Assembly (NCBI GenBank): GCA_022410635.1
Contig: JAJVDF010000301.1
Span: forward strand, 933,740 to 997,739
DNA: 64,000 nucleotides
Reading direction: 5' to 3'
Source: Tretioscincus oriximinensis
Lineage: Eukaryota; Chordata; Lepidosauria; Squamata; Gymnophthalmidae
In this document: positions 23,348-32,701 of the stretch, in pieces
Numbering within the stretch: the stretch's first letter is position 1
Layout of the letters: the number at the start of each line of letters is the position of its first letter
Notes under the pieces: generated by a model
What the model saw: the letters and a program-made list of their open reading frames with translations, nothing else
The model's database searches: none
What the model was told of the DNA's origin: nothing
Translations under genes and position numbers: made by a program

Positions 23348-23721
23348 AAGGTTGCCATATCATGGCAAACAAAACCGGGACNGGGGTGGGGGGTGCATGC
23401 ACGTGCGCGCATAGGCACGTGTGCGTGCACGCACACATGCGCATACGGACGCTTGTAGTGAGACAGGGAGAACCTCTTTCCTGCCTGTCTCACAAGCGTC
23501 CATGCGCATGCGTGCACGCGCGCATGCAGCGGCGGCGGCGGGGGTTAGCGGCGGCNNNNNNNNNNNNNNNNNNNNNNNNNNNNNNNNNNNNNNNNNNNNN
23601 NNNNGGGGGGGCTAGCGGCAACCTGGGATTTTAATTTTTTTTTTTTCAATCCATCCGGGACAAAAAAATTGTCCCTAAAACCGTGATTGTCACGGTTTTC
23701 CGGGACGTATGGCAACCCTAC
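23348..23721 (+). mobile_element. hAT-like element with GC-rich palindromic core
   Basis: Ends match as inverted repeats: AAGGTTGCCATAT at the left and GTATGGCAACCCTAC at the right. An 8-base duplication (CAAGAGAT at 23340-23347, CAAGAGAC at 23722-23729) flanks it, and removing the element restores the L1 reading NWTRDIVSNW. The interior is a CG/TG-alternating imperfect palindrome centred near 23474. A 49-base N run (23556-23604) hides part of it. Orientation is arbitrary. Confidence 0.75.
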
Positions 23722-23875
23722 CAAGAGACATAGTTAGTAACTGGAAGGAACCATTTAAAAAACTGGTGAACATTTGGAAGAAAACTATATTGTGGAACTC
23801 GCAGGAACATATAAGTAAAATGCAATTGTTAGCAATTATTAACCCAAACTTAGATCAAAACCTGCAAAGGGCAAA
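23722..23875 (+). pseudogene. L1-iii continued
   Basis: Reads RDIVSNWKEPFKKLVNIWKK and ends QNLQRAK at the left junction of YR copy E. The next L1 residues DIYGIEQLL follow on the other side, from 24875. Confidence 0.8.
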
Positions 23876-24874
23876 GGAAGGAGGAGATGTTCTAGGAGCA
23901 GCATCTTTCCTCTATGTGGTTCCAGGCTGACAGAGGGTATAAAAGCCCTCTGTCAGCTGCCATTCCTCCTCTTCAGCCTGCAACGCACAAATCCCACCCT
24001 TCTCTACCTTGTTTTCTTCTTTCATAAGAACATAAGAAGAGCCATACTGGATCAGGCCACAGCCCGTCAAGTCCAGCATTCTGTGTCACACGAGGCCCAC
24101 CAGATGCACCTGGGCAGTCTGCTTTCAGTCATGGCAGAGTGGTGATGGCTGGCGAAAGGCAGCTTGGCGGGATGGAGGAGTCAACAAAACCTGGAAAAGT
24201 ATCCCCATGACTACTTCATAGCTTGGGGGCCCTTCTTAAAAGGGTTCTGAACGTGGGTGCCTTCCTTGGATAGGTAGGTTAAACACAAGTTTGGAGTCAC
24301 TGAGGCAGGCCATACATAGGACGGATTCTTGAAGGCCCTCACAAGCCTCTTTGATCCTCAGTTGAGGACCCACAGAAAGGGTGGGTCGTTTGAGCTGCTG
24401 GACAGCTCAGGCGTCTAGACCAGGGGAGCTGACCTGCTGGGAGGGGGCAGCCTGGGACCTACATCACAGGGCATGGTCCAAGGGTCTACCAGCAGAGGAT
24501 ATAAAAGGCCCGAGCTGAGCAGCTGGCATGCATAGGCTGCCTCGCTGAGCAGAGGAGGCGTCCTGGTGGTGCTACGTCACGGTACATGGCCCAGCTGGTT
24601 GCAGGTTAGGCCGGGTGACTGACCAAGGCCAACTGCCAAGCTACCCCGACTGCCACACTCCTACTCTAGCCATGGCCTATTTCTCTCCACTTCTGGGTTA
24701 TTCATTTCTGGGTTATTATGTTGAACAAGCACTTGTTATGTTTAAGATGTTTAGTCTTCGGGTTTGCGGTTTTGTAACGTGAGAACGTTAGGGTTTTGCT
24801 TATTGTTAATGAATTAATAAATTATAATGTTCACTTTAAATGCTGTGTGGTCTCCCATTTCTTCCTTCCTTGGC
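23876..24874 (+). mobile_element. YR copy E: short non-autonomous derivative
   Basis: A ~1-kb insertion. Closing over the AAA core (left GGCAAA, right GGCAAAGG) gives an in-frame L1 join RAKDIYGIE. The leader lacks about 50 terminal bases relative to A but keeps TATAAAA at 23938-23944. A CR1-like fragment (24027-24122) replaces the middle; after it come the 3' UTR blocks and AATAAA at 24816-24821. A second TATA-like element (GGATATAAAAGG) lies at about 24499. No coding capacity. Confidence 0.78.
24027..24122 (-). repeat. CR1-like LINE tail inside copy E
   Basis: ATAAGAACATAAGAAGAGCC, CTGGATCAGGCC, CACCAGATGCACCTGGGCAG: the same tail as at 6204-6440, here shorter and lacking CACAGAG in one place. 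Confidence 0.75.
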
Positions 24875-25577
24875 AAAGGACATTTATGGAATAGAACAAT
24901 TACTCAACCAACAAGAACCTTTTTCTCAACAAGAACTAATGGATCTGATCGGAGCTAGATTTTGGCTTCAAATAATGTCTATAAAATGTTTTATATCGGA
25001 TCAAAAATTGGTGGAAGTTATTAAAAGACCGGTTTCAAATATAGAAAAAAATATTAGAAAAGCAATAAGTTTGGAAGTTAAGATTGCTTCTGAAATCTAT
25101 AAGATTATAAACTCAAGGCTCCCTTTTGGCAGCGACGACAGCAGGGTAGACGCCCTTGCTGCTACAGCTCCTTTGTGAGCAGGGAATGTGAGGGCAGCTA
25201 AGGCAAAAAGGAGGTCAGAGATGTTTCAATCAGTTTTGGATGGCTGCAATGGCATTTAAAGGGGGATTGGGTTTACATTATAGATGGCAAAAAGATATTA
25301 TAATTAATAATAGAGATTATAATAGATTAATAACATAAAAAGGAGAAAATGAACAACCTGAAAGAAGTAAAATGAAAATCACACTATATTCTCAATGCAA
25401 GTAATATTTGTTGGCATGGTTGCCAAAGGAGCAGATTACTACCATTTAACCTGGGTTTGTTTAGAGGTACAAAATTTTTGGAAGAAGATCTAAGAAGAAG
25501 AAGGCAGTACCACTATTATGGACAGGATGATTATTTTGTTAGCAGGTTTAGATAATTCCCATTCTATACAAATAAAT
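24875..25577 (+). pseudogene. L1-iii continued (C-terminal region)
   Basis: Reads DIYGIEQLLNQQEPFSQQEL, then ARFWLQIMSIKCF and EIYKIINSRL. A short unfamiliar GC-richer stretch (about 25110-25230) interrupts it. It goes on to a degraded WHGCQRSRLL Cys/His region and IILLAGLDNSHSIQI, where YR copy A is inserted. Confidence 0.8.
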
Positions 25578-25710
25578 CGACTACTCACAGGTCTCCATGG
25601 TGCCAGCAGTTGCTGGCCGAGGAGGAAGGAGGCACTCTAGGACTGTTCGTCCTTCCTTGTTGTCCCGGCAGGGGCGGCAGGAGGTGACNCGCTTTCCTAG
25701 TGACAAGGGG

Positions 25711-25718
25711 TATAAAAA
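25711..25718 (+). promoter_or_regulatory. TATA box, copy A
   Basis: TATAAAAA in the context GGGG...CCCC, so the box sits in the loop of a small dyad. Start of transcription would be expected about 30 bases downstream, just before the leader hairpin. Confidence 0.6.
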
Positions 25719-25755
25719 CCCCTCACCGGCATCCGTCGTCCTCTTCTGCTTTGGC

Positions 25756-25787
25756 GTGAGAAAGGAACAGGACATGTTCCTCTCACT
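25756..25787 (+). other. Leader hairpin, copy A
   Basis: GTGAGAAAGGAACA pairs with ATGTTCCTCTCAC, leaving a small bulge. The position relative to TATA (about 45 bases) matches copies C and F although the sequence differs. Confidence 0.55.
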
Positions 25788-25884
25788 TGCTCAGGCTTGC
25801 GGCTGCCATTTTTGNTGGCAGCGTGCCCCTTGTCACCTGCAGAAAAGCTCGCCCAGCCGTCACCCGCAGCCACCAAAGCAGTGA

Positions 25885-25907
25885 ATGTCTTTCTTTGCTG
25901 AGGTGAG
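25885..25907 (+). promoter_or_regulatory. Candidate start codon and splice donor, copy A
   Basis: ATG at 25885-25887 opens five more codons (SFFAE) that end exactly at GAG|GTGAGC, so the donor is in phase 0. A pyrimidine-rich acceptor-like stretch ending CCTCCAG lies at about 27305-27330, immediately before the gag frame. Splicing would remove the tandem array. Supported only by sequence context. Confidence 0.4.
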
Positions 25908-26269
25908 CTCCAGAGCGGGTAGTAGATCCACCAATAGAGGCTGGTTCTTTTCGGCTGGCCAGCCGAGAGACGATTTGGCTGGGTGATCAGAAGCGGGAGG
26001 TCCGCTCTAGCCCAGGCACAGCAGGGGAACTAGGGCCCCCTGGGGTGCAGATACCCGGGTGAGGGGGCTTGGGGCTCTTGCNGTTCGGCCAGCATTCTGC
26101 CAGCTGGGACGCTAGCATTTTCCCGGGGCTACTACATTGATTCAGCAGGGTTAGACCTGCTGCAGTGGGGAACTTAAATATCCCTGTGACATTAACGCAG
26201 AGGGTGTGGGCGGCTAATTCTGCCTTGGCTTTTCTCTAGTGCCAGTATATTGGCTTTTTTCCTTCTTGA

Positions 26270-26990
26270 GTTGTGTTGTTGGCTTAATAAGTTTTTTGAT
26301 ATTGATATTCAACTCTTTGCTAAAGTGACTCTGTATAAGGTGCCTTGTTCACAGTTAGTTTAATAAGGTGCCTTGTGTTGATGTTCAACCTTTATTGACA
26401 AAATTCTATAAGGTGCCTTATTAGGGATACTGGATCTTTTTTACTACAGTGACTCTGCACCTGTAATTTAAGAAGGTGCCTCGAGGTGATACTGAACCTT
26501 TATTTTAAAAAAATTCTATAAGGTGCCTTGTTATTTATACTGTATCTTTTCTACTAAAGTTACTCTGCACATGTAATTTAAGAAGGTGCATTGTGGTGAT
26601 ATTGAACCTTTATTAAAATTTCTATAAGATGCCTTGTTACTGATACTGGATCCTTTTGTTTAAGTGACTCTGCACATGTAATTTAATAAGGTTCCTTCTG
26701 GTGTTATAGAACCTTTATTAAAAGTTTTCCTATAAGGTGCCTTGTATTAACAAGTTGCTTAGCAGTGATACAAAACTGTATAAGGTGTCTTGTGGGGTTA
26801 CTAGAATAGTAAGTGGCTCTGATCTGTAAATTTCATAATTTGCCTAGTAGTGACAAAACTTAATAAGGTGCCTTCTATTTGGGATCATTTTCTAAAGTGG
26901 CTGTGCACAAGAAATCTAATAAGGTGCCTTGTACTGCTNCTGGTTCCTTTCTTTTAAATGGTTTGGCAATAATTTTAATAAGGTACCTGA
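26270..26990 (+). repeat. ~107-bp tandem array in copy A leader
   Basis: Each unit has two half-units built around AAGGTGCCTTGT, alternating about 43-46 and 62-64 bases apart (landmarks 26473, 26519, 26583, 26626, 26688). The long unit also carries GACTCTGCACATGTAATTTA and a GATACTGGATC-like block. About six to seven units, increasingly diverged at the right. Confidence 0.88.
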
Positions 26991-27330
26991 GGGGCATTCC
27001 GTGGTTGTGCTTTGGGCATTGACTTTACCATACTTCATAAGCTTTGGAGTTGTTTGCCTGGAACTATTTATTTGCAGTATTGGGTTTGATAACATTACTA
27101 CTTCCGGCTTATATATATGTCTGGCACCTTGTGGGCCTTGATCCTTAATTCCTGTCTGCACAAGAGACATTAGTGTGCAGGCCAATGCCTTTTTTTCCTG
27201 TCAATCACCTCAGTGAACTGAGAATGCCGAGAGGGATTCCCAACAGTGGCAGAGGGATTCCCAACAGTGGCCTTTAAACAATGCGAGGCCACTTCCCAGA
27301 GGTTGCCCTTTCCCTGCCTGACCCCTCCAG

Positions 27331-28550
27331 CCTCCCACTCAAGATAACGGGTTGGCAGTATTCAAAGCTGAGATGAGGGATTCCATGGGGCAGCTTGCGG
27401 CTATACTGAAGGAAGTCGCTAGCTCAAATGGGGCAGCTTTATCCTCCTCAGCTCCAGTTCCTCCAACAGTTCCTGACATAACTCTGATACCAACAGTTCC
27501 TGAGCAGGACGCAGTACCAGGGACTTCCTCAGCAGGGATGGCTGCTGCTGCGGTATCAGGACCAGCTGCTGTGGTGGAAAGCTCAAGCTTAACAAGTGTT
27601 GGTATGAACAAGGATGAGCACGGGGAAAGTGGAAAGGACAGAAGGCATCAGAGACACAAAAGAGATTCCAGCGCCAGCTCGGGTACTACCTCTTCCTCAT
27701 CCTCCTCATCCAGAGAAAGGGAAGGGGGCCCTAGGGCCTACTGGCAGGCAGACGTACCAGCCCGGGGATGCCTAAGTGGCTAATAAAATGTAGGAGGGAA
27801 ATTAAGACACCCTCCTTGATAGACACATCTGAGGCCACCTCTCAGATAGACCCGGGCTCAGTTGCTAATCCTCCTGGGTCGCACTTACCCCGAAAACTCA
27901 GGAATAAAATTCTGGACGGCCACTATGTCAATATATTTTGTCTTACCAAACAGGAAACCCCCAGGCCATATACAGGGAAACGCAAAAGATCCTCTAGGAT
28001 ATCGCTCATTGAGAAAAAGTTTGACAATTGGGTTTCCTGCTATGGGCCAGCCTGGTTTCAGCAGCTTTTCCTGAAAGGGCTTGGCAGTTAATGGGACACA
28101 TGAATAATGTAATACGAGCTAGGGCATTGGCTGGGGACCAAGCCGCCTTAGATTACAATGAGGGTTTTAGAAAATTTGCCTCTAACTCCCCAGCAGTCAG
28201 ATGGGACACCATCATACACCACATATGGTTAACCACGGTGCATTAGTCTAGTCCCAGTGCCACCACCCATGATGCAAAGNGCAGAACATGGCAAGAGGGT
28301 TTCATAAGAAAAATTACTGCTGGGATTTCAACAATGGGCAGTGTACCAGGATTGGTTGCAAGTTTGAACATACTTGCAATAGGTACGGGGTCAGCACCCC
28401 AAGTTGCACTGCATGGACACCGGGGGTATTCCTGGGGAGGAAAATCCAATAGGCCCTACATGGGTGGGAGAAGGGGGNCCCTGGCAATGCAGTTTCCTCT
28501 GCCACTGCCAAAGCATGACTCATATCTGAATCATTGTCCGGCTTAGCCCC
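27331..28550 (+). pseudogene. Gag-like ORF of copy A
   Basis: The structural protein region expected to package the element RNA. The first frame (27352-27783) is Ser/Ala/Pro-rich with a basic RRHQRHKR stretch. After a frameshift comes ...LRNKILDGHYVNIFCL, then in another frame RARALAGDQAALDYNEGFRK and AVRWDTIIHHIWLTTV. Near 28315-28385 is a zinc-finger-like CWDFNNGQCTRIGCKFEHTC, spaced C-x7-C-x4-C-x3-H; copy B has the same finger followed by CNKCGGQH. At least three frame changes and an early stop break it. The true start is probably the spliced ATG in the leader. Assignment to gag rests on position and the zinc finger. Confidence 0.68.
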
Positions 28551-28728
28551 CACNCCAATAAGGAGCCAGGAATTAACCGAGTTATTAGAGACTTATCCTG
28601 ACAAAAGAGCCGCTGAATATTNCGTATCCCTGCCACCTTCTGTGAGTAAGTGAAGAATTGCAATAACTTAACATCGCTGCATCTGCNCCCCGAAGTCACA
28701 GCATCCAAAATTAAAAAAGAATGCTTAC

Positions 28729-29870
28729 TTGGTAGAGTTGCTGGCCCCTTGCCCATTGCCAAACCTAAGAGTCTCCCCGCTTGGCGTGGTGCCCAAGAAA
28801 GGGGCAGGTGAATTCAGATTGATTCACCACTTATCATACCCAAGGGGCCTCAGCGTGAATGGCACCATCGATCCCTCTCTTTGTAAGGTTAAATATGCCA
28901 CAATAGATACCGCCATTGGGCTATTAAAGGATTGTGATGCCGGGGCATTGATGGCAAAATACAACATTCAATCTGCTCTTAGGTTGCTTCCCATTCATCC
29001 CATGAATTTTCATTTACTCGTTTTTAAATTTAATGGTAGCTGGTATGTTGACAAGACCATGCCTATGGGGTATTCAATAGCCTGTGTGATCTTTGAGGCA
29101 CTTAGCACCTTCCTAGAATAGGTAGTCAAACAGAGATTGCAGCTACTGCATGTTACTCATTATCCAGATGACTTTTTATTTATCGGCCCAAAAGGCAGCA
29201 AACAATGACTTCTACTGCGAACGGCCTTTCAGGACTTAGCCCTGGAATTAGGGGTTCCATTGGTGGATGAAAAAACTGAGGGCCCGTTACCCAAGATTAC
29301 CTACCTAGCCATCAACTTGGATCCCATCAAGGGTCAATCCAGGCTGCCACAGGAAAAATCGAGCAAGCTGAGGGAGCTCATAAGAGCAATGTTGGGCAAA
29401 GAAAAAAACACACTGTTGGGCCATCTGAATTTTGCCTGTAGGGTAGTGAAGCCTGGGCGAGCCTTCTGTGCNCACCTAGTACAAGCCACGAGTGTCAGAG
29501 CGCCATCATCACATCAGGGTTAACAATGGCATAAAACAAGACTTAAGAGTGTGGGAGACCTTCCTGGCTCAATATCATGGGGTTTCCATCTGGTTGTCTC
29601 CGCTGGAGCCGGGTAATGGCCTTCAAATATACTCCAATGCAGCAGGCGGCATTGGTTTTGGCCTATACTTCAGGGGAAAATGGTGTGCTCAGCCTTGGCC
29701 TGGGGACTGACTGGGGTCTGCTATATGCAGAGATCTCACCTTTTTGGAATTCTTCCCTATCCTGGTGGCTGTTCATCTATGGGAAGGCATTTTTTGGGAT
29801 AAAAAGGTCACATTTTGGTCTGACAATGCTACAATGGTTCAGGTAGTGAATAAGCAATCCTCTAAGTCTG
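28729..29870 (+). pseudogene. Reverse transcriptase / RNase H of copy A
   Basis: The RT copies the element RNA and RNase H removes it. RT starts with VSPLGVVPKK...FRLIHHLSYPRG. The first catalytic block reads KYNIQSALRLLPIH, with Asn (28963-28965) where copy B keeps Asp (KCDIKLAFRLL). The second reads HYPDDFLFIG at about 29158. TAG at 29119 and TGA near 29204 interrupt the frame, and a frameshift near 29490 leads into RNase H: LQIYSNAAGGIGFG (Asn for the usual Asp), then VTFWSDNATMVQVVNKQS, and NSNLADALTRQQW near 29985. The domain order RT then RNase H then recombinase matches DIRS-order elements. Confidence 0.8.
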
Positions 29871-30014
29871 GGTGAATGAGGTGGGTGATGAGAATGAAAG
29901 GGTGATGAGACTGGTGCGGGATTTTGTGCTGATATGCTTGAAATCTAACAGTTTTATTTATTTCCATGTCCCTGGTGTCAATAGCAACCTGGCAGATGCT
30001 TTGACTCGCCAGCA

Positions 30015-31022
30015 ATGGCATCGCTTCACACAGCTAGCACCAGAGGCCACCCCGGAACCAGAGAAGTTCTGGGTTCATCTATGGGACCTTGGGAGGACCT
30101 GATTTCACAGGGAGTTTGGAATTCTCCTGCACCCCCCACGCAGGCCGCTTATCACGGTGCCTTCTCAGCATTTTCACAATTTGCATGGGGCATTGATGAC
30201 CCAAGCAGAGGGCAATTTACCGAGAGGATGGTACTAATGTACCTTGCCCACTTGCAGGCAACGGGAAAAGCTGCCAAAACCATTAGGATACATTTGGCAG
30301 CTATCCAGTTCTTTGCAAACATGATGGGTTGTCTGGATGTGGTTGGCTCCTTCTTAGCCAAAAGGGTAGTCACAGAGTGGGCTAGGGAGTTTCCCCTATT
30401 TTGTCANGATAAAAAGCACCCGGTGATGTATGATATCTTGTCACAAATCACAGCTGCCCTTCCAAAATTGTGCAGCACCCCTTATGAAACTTCCTTGTTT
30501 CGTGCCACCTTCTCACTAATATTCTTNGGTGCCTTCAGGCCAGGGGACATTATTTCATCGGCCAGGAATTCTGGCCCGGCCACGGTTTCAGTTGAGGATG
30601 TTTTTCTGGTCAGTGCCAGCATAACTATCTTTCTCAGGTGCTTAAAAACAGACCAGGAAGGGCATAGGGCCCGCATCCGCCTGGCACCGGTGACCGGGGG
30701 CGGTCCCTACCCATGGCATGACACCACAAAGTTTAAGGCCTTGAGGCCTAACACGCCTGGCCCATTCCTCATCCATATTGATGGGGCATTTTTATCCAGA
30801 TACCAAGCTCTCACTATATTCAGGTTGGCATTGAAGTGGGTGGGTTTACCACCGGAGGATTTCGTCCTCCATTCCTTTCAGATTGGGGCAGCCACATCTG
30901 CTGTGGAGTTGGGAGTCACCCCACCGGGATTCAAGCCATTGGGAGATGGCGATGGCACACCTTTCCGAGTTACATCAGGACTGGACAAGGCCAACAGTAA
31001 GCCGGGTAGTTCAGGTTCTTAG
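30015..31022 (+). pseudogene. Tyrosine recombinase of copy A
   Basis: The integrase-like enzyme of YR retrotransposons, expected to insert a circular DNA form without TSD. The N-terminal part is ...MVLMYLAHLQATGKAAKTIRIHLAAIQFF, a SAM-like core-binding domain. The catalytic domain has FRPGDI (first Arg), a Lys in LRCLKTDQEG, and HSFQIGAATSAV, where the H-x-x-R block has lost its Arg (Gln here; copy B has HFFRT). The nucleophile region reads LGDGDGTPFRV in place of IGRWCSQAYQGYMR of copy B, so the catalytic Tyr is lost by frameshift. The frame stays open for 335 codons with two ambiguous residues. It cannot be active. Confidence 0.82.
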
Positions 31023-31037
31023 GTTAATAGTTCTGTT

Positions 31038-31658
31038 GTGGGTATTGTTGGTTTGGTGCTCACGCTTTTCTTATTTTTCCTATTAGGAATCCATCACCAG
31101 AATTGGATCGTGGGACACAGCATCGTGTATTGGGCCGGACGTTTTGCAGCTTCATCGCACTGGATGCGCGACTTAATTTTTCTGCCTGGAACCAGAGTAT
31201 ACTGGATGGGGCAGTGTGGGATGCACTGACGTGAGTTGATCCCCTTGCCGCGCAGGAGTATTGACCAGTGGGGGGCTCCTGATGCCCTAGTAATTCAATT
31301 AGGGGAAAATGACATGGCCGACATAAAGAGGCTCTAGCTGCAAAACTTGATCCTAGAGGAATTGGACAGGCTAGCAGTCCTGTTGCCCAATACTAAGATG
31401 TTTTGGTCCCAGTTAATCTTCTGGCAGAAATGGAGAGGGACTTCCAACCCAGACAAGGTNAATTATGCCAGGTTGAGAATAAACTCTCAGATCGTATGGA
31501 AGGTGTCCCAGGCTGGGGGCATGGCTATTTGGCATAAGGCATTTAATTCAAGGGCTCCTATCTTATTCAGGCCTGATGGGGTTCATATGTCGGAAGCAGG
31601 GATGCAGCTATCGCTAGAAAATGTCCAGGTGGCCTTGCTGCAATGGCTGATTTAGTAG
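31038..31658 (+). pseudogene. SGNH-hydrolase-like domain of copy A
   Basis: One frame with two in-frame stops (TGA 31227-31229, TAG 31335-31337). Block I reads WIVGHSIVYWAGR, with the candidate nucleophile Ser at 31119-31121. Block III reads VIQLGENDM (the G-x-N-D block). Block V reads FRPDGVHMSEAG, with the Asp and His of the D-x-x-H pair. These are the hallmark blocks of GDSL/SGNH esterases. A hydrolase domain of this type is known in vertebrate Ngaro elements, and esterase domains occur in some CR1 LINE ORF1 proteins. Its role in the element is unknown. It ends just before the 3' UTR. Confidence 0.8.
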
Positions 31659-32235
31659 GAGGTGTCTGGCACGGAGCAGGAACTGATGGCCCCTGCTCCT
31701 ATGGCGGTAGCGCAGCTTGGCGGNCCACGAGGAGTCATTAAACCTGGAGGCAAGGATCCCCATGACCACCTCATAGCATGAGGGCCTTTCATAAAAGGGT
31801 TCCGAACTTGTGTGCTACTTTAGGGATGGTAGGTTGAATGCAGGTTTGGAGTCATTGAGGGGGGCTATACACAGGACTGATCCTTTGAGAGCCCTTTCAA
31901 GCCTCTTTGATCCTCTAGGTTGTGTGGTAAGTCAGACCAGGTGGCTGACTTACAGTGTCATGTCAAGATGCATNGCCCAGCTGATTCAGATCAGACCGGA
32001 TGGCTGACCTGGTGTTATGCCAAGCTGCTGTGCCTGCCACACTCCTGTTTCCAGCCATGGCCTTATTCTCTTCAATTCTGGGTTATTTTGTTAATTAAGC
32101 ACTTTAAACTTCAGATGTAGCTGTCGGGCCATTAATGTTACGCGTTTTGCATTAGGGTTTTTGGTCATTGTTAAACTTTAATAAATATATTGTTCAACTT
32201 GAATTTGGGTGATCTCCTTCTCTACCTTCGGCTGC
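31659..32235 (+). other. 3' UTR and right end of copy A
   Basis: Blocks shared with B, C, D and E: GCTTGGCGG, ACCTCATAGC...GAGGGCC, TTCATAAAAGGGTTCCGAAC, CTTTGATCCTCTAGG, GCCAAGCTGCTGTGCCTGCC, ACACTCCTGTTTCCAGCCAT. AATAAA at 32180-32185 lies 50 bases from the end. The last bases are CTTCGGCTGC before the AA core. Confidence 0.72.
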
Positions 32236-32700
32236 AAGTAATATAATTAAGGTTTTGTTAGCTTGTGCCTTAATAGTATTAATTTCTGGGTGGAAAGATG
32301 GTTGCTTGATAGATGGCAAGATTATGTGATGGATAAGATTGCTGTGAAAATAAGAAACATCAGAATAAACAAGTATTATAATCCAACAGCAATAAGACTT
32401 TGTAAATAAAAGTGGGAACCAGTCAAGAACTCTTTGTTGACACATTTACCGCAACAAGTTAAAAAATTAAGATTATTTTTTTCTTTATAAAAGTGTTCAT
32501 AATGTCCTTTCAGTTTGAAACTGTATGGTAATAACAGAATTGTACTCTTCAANACAAGGTTAGAGAGGGTTAGGGTGGATAGAAGGGAGAAATGATATAT
32601 GAAAATATGTATAATATTTTTGGATGGTNCATTATAGCATATTCACTATGTAATGTTTAGCTAGAAATATTATATATGCAATAAAAGATTTTAAAAAAAG
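32236..32700 (+). mobile_element. L1-iii, 3' end
   Basis: Resumes SNIIKVLLACALIVLISGWKD, the segment corresponding to LAGHLVIAKGWKD in L1-ii, then degraded C-terminus and 3' UTR. It ends in a short A-rich tail (GCAATAAAAGATTTTAAAAAAAG). Confidence 0.8.
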
Positions 32701-32701
32701 A

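Larger units (their letters stand above)
25578..32235 (+). mobile_element. YR (Ngaro-like) retrotransposon copy A, most complete
   Basis: A 6.66-kb element in L1-iii. The left junction is AAAT followed by CGACTACTCAC; the right junction is CGGCTGC followed by AAGTAAT. Closing over AA restores the L1 frame (IQI-SNIIKVLL). Order: leader with TATA, hairpin and splice donor; a 107-bp tandem array; gag; RT and RNase H; tyrosine recombinase; SGNH hydrolase; 3' UTR with AATAAA at 32180-32185. There are no LTRs, no integrase and no TSD. This gene set and insertion mode fit the DIRS-order Ngaro group, in which a hydrolase domain is known. Stops, frameshifts and lost catalytic residues make it inactive. 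Confidence 0.82.

Noticed and set aside
23556..23604. Biological meaning of the N run and of the scattered single Ns
   Set aside because: The run is an assembly gap; the single Ns look like ambiguous base calls. They carry no sequence information.
25110..25230. Tiny additional YR insertion in L1-iii
   Set aside because: GC-richer and foreign to L1, but neither end nor 3' UTR blocks of the YR family could be matched.
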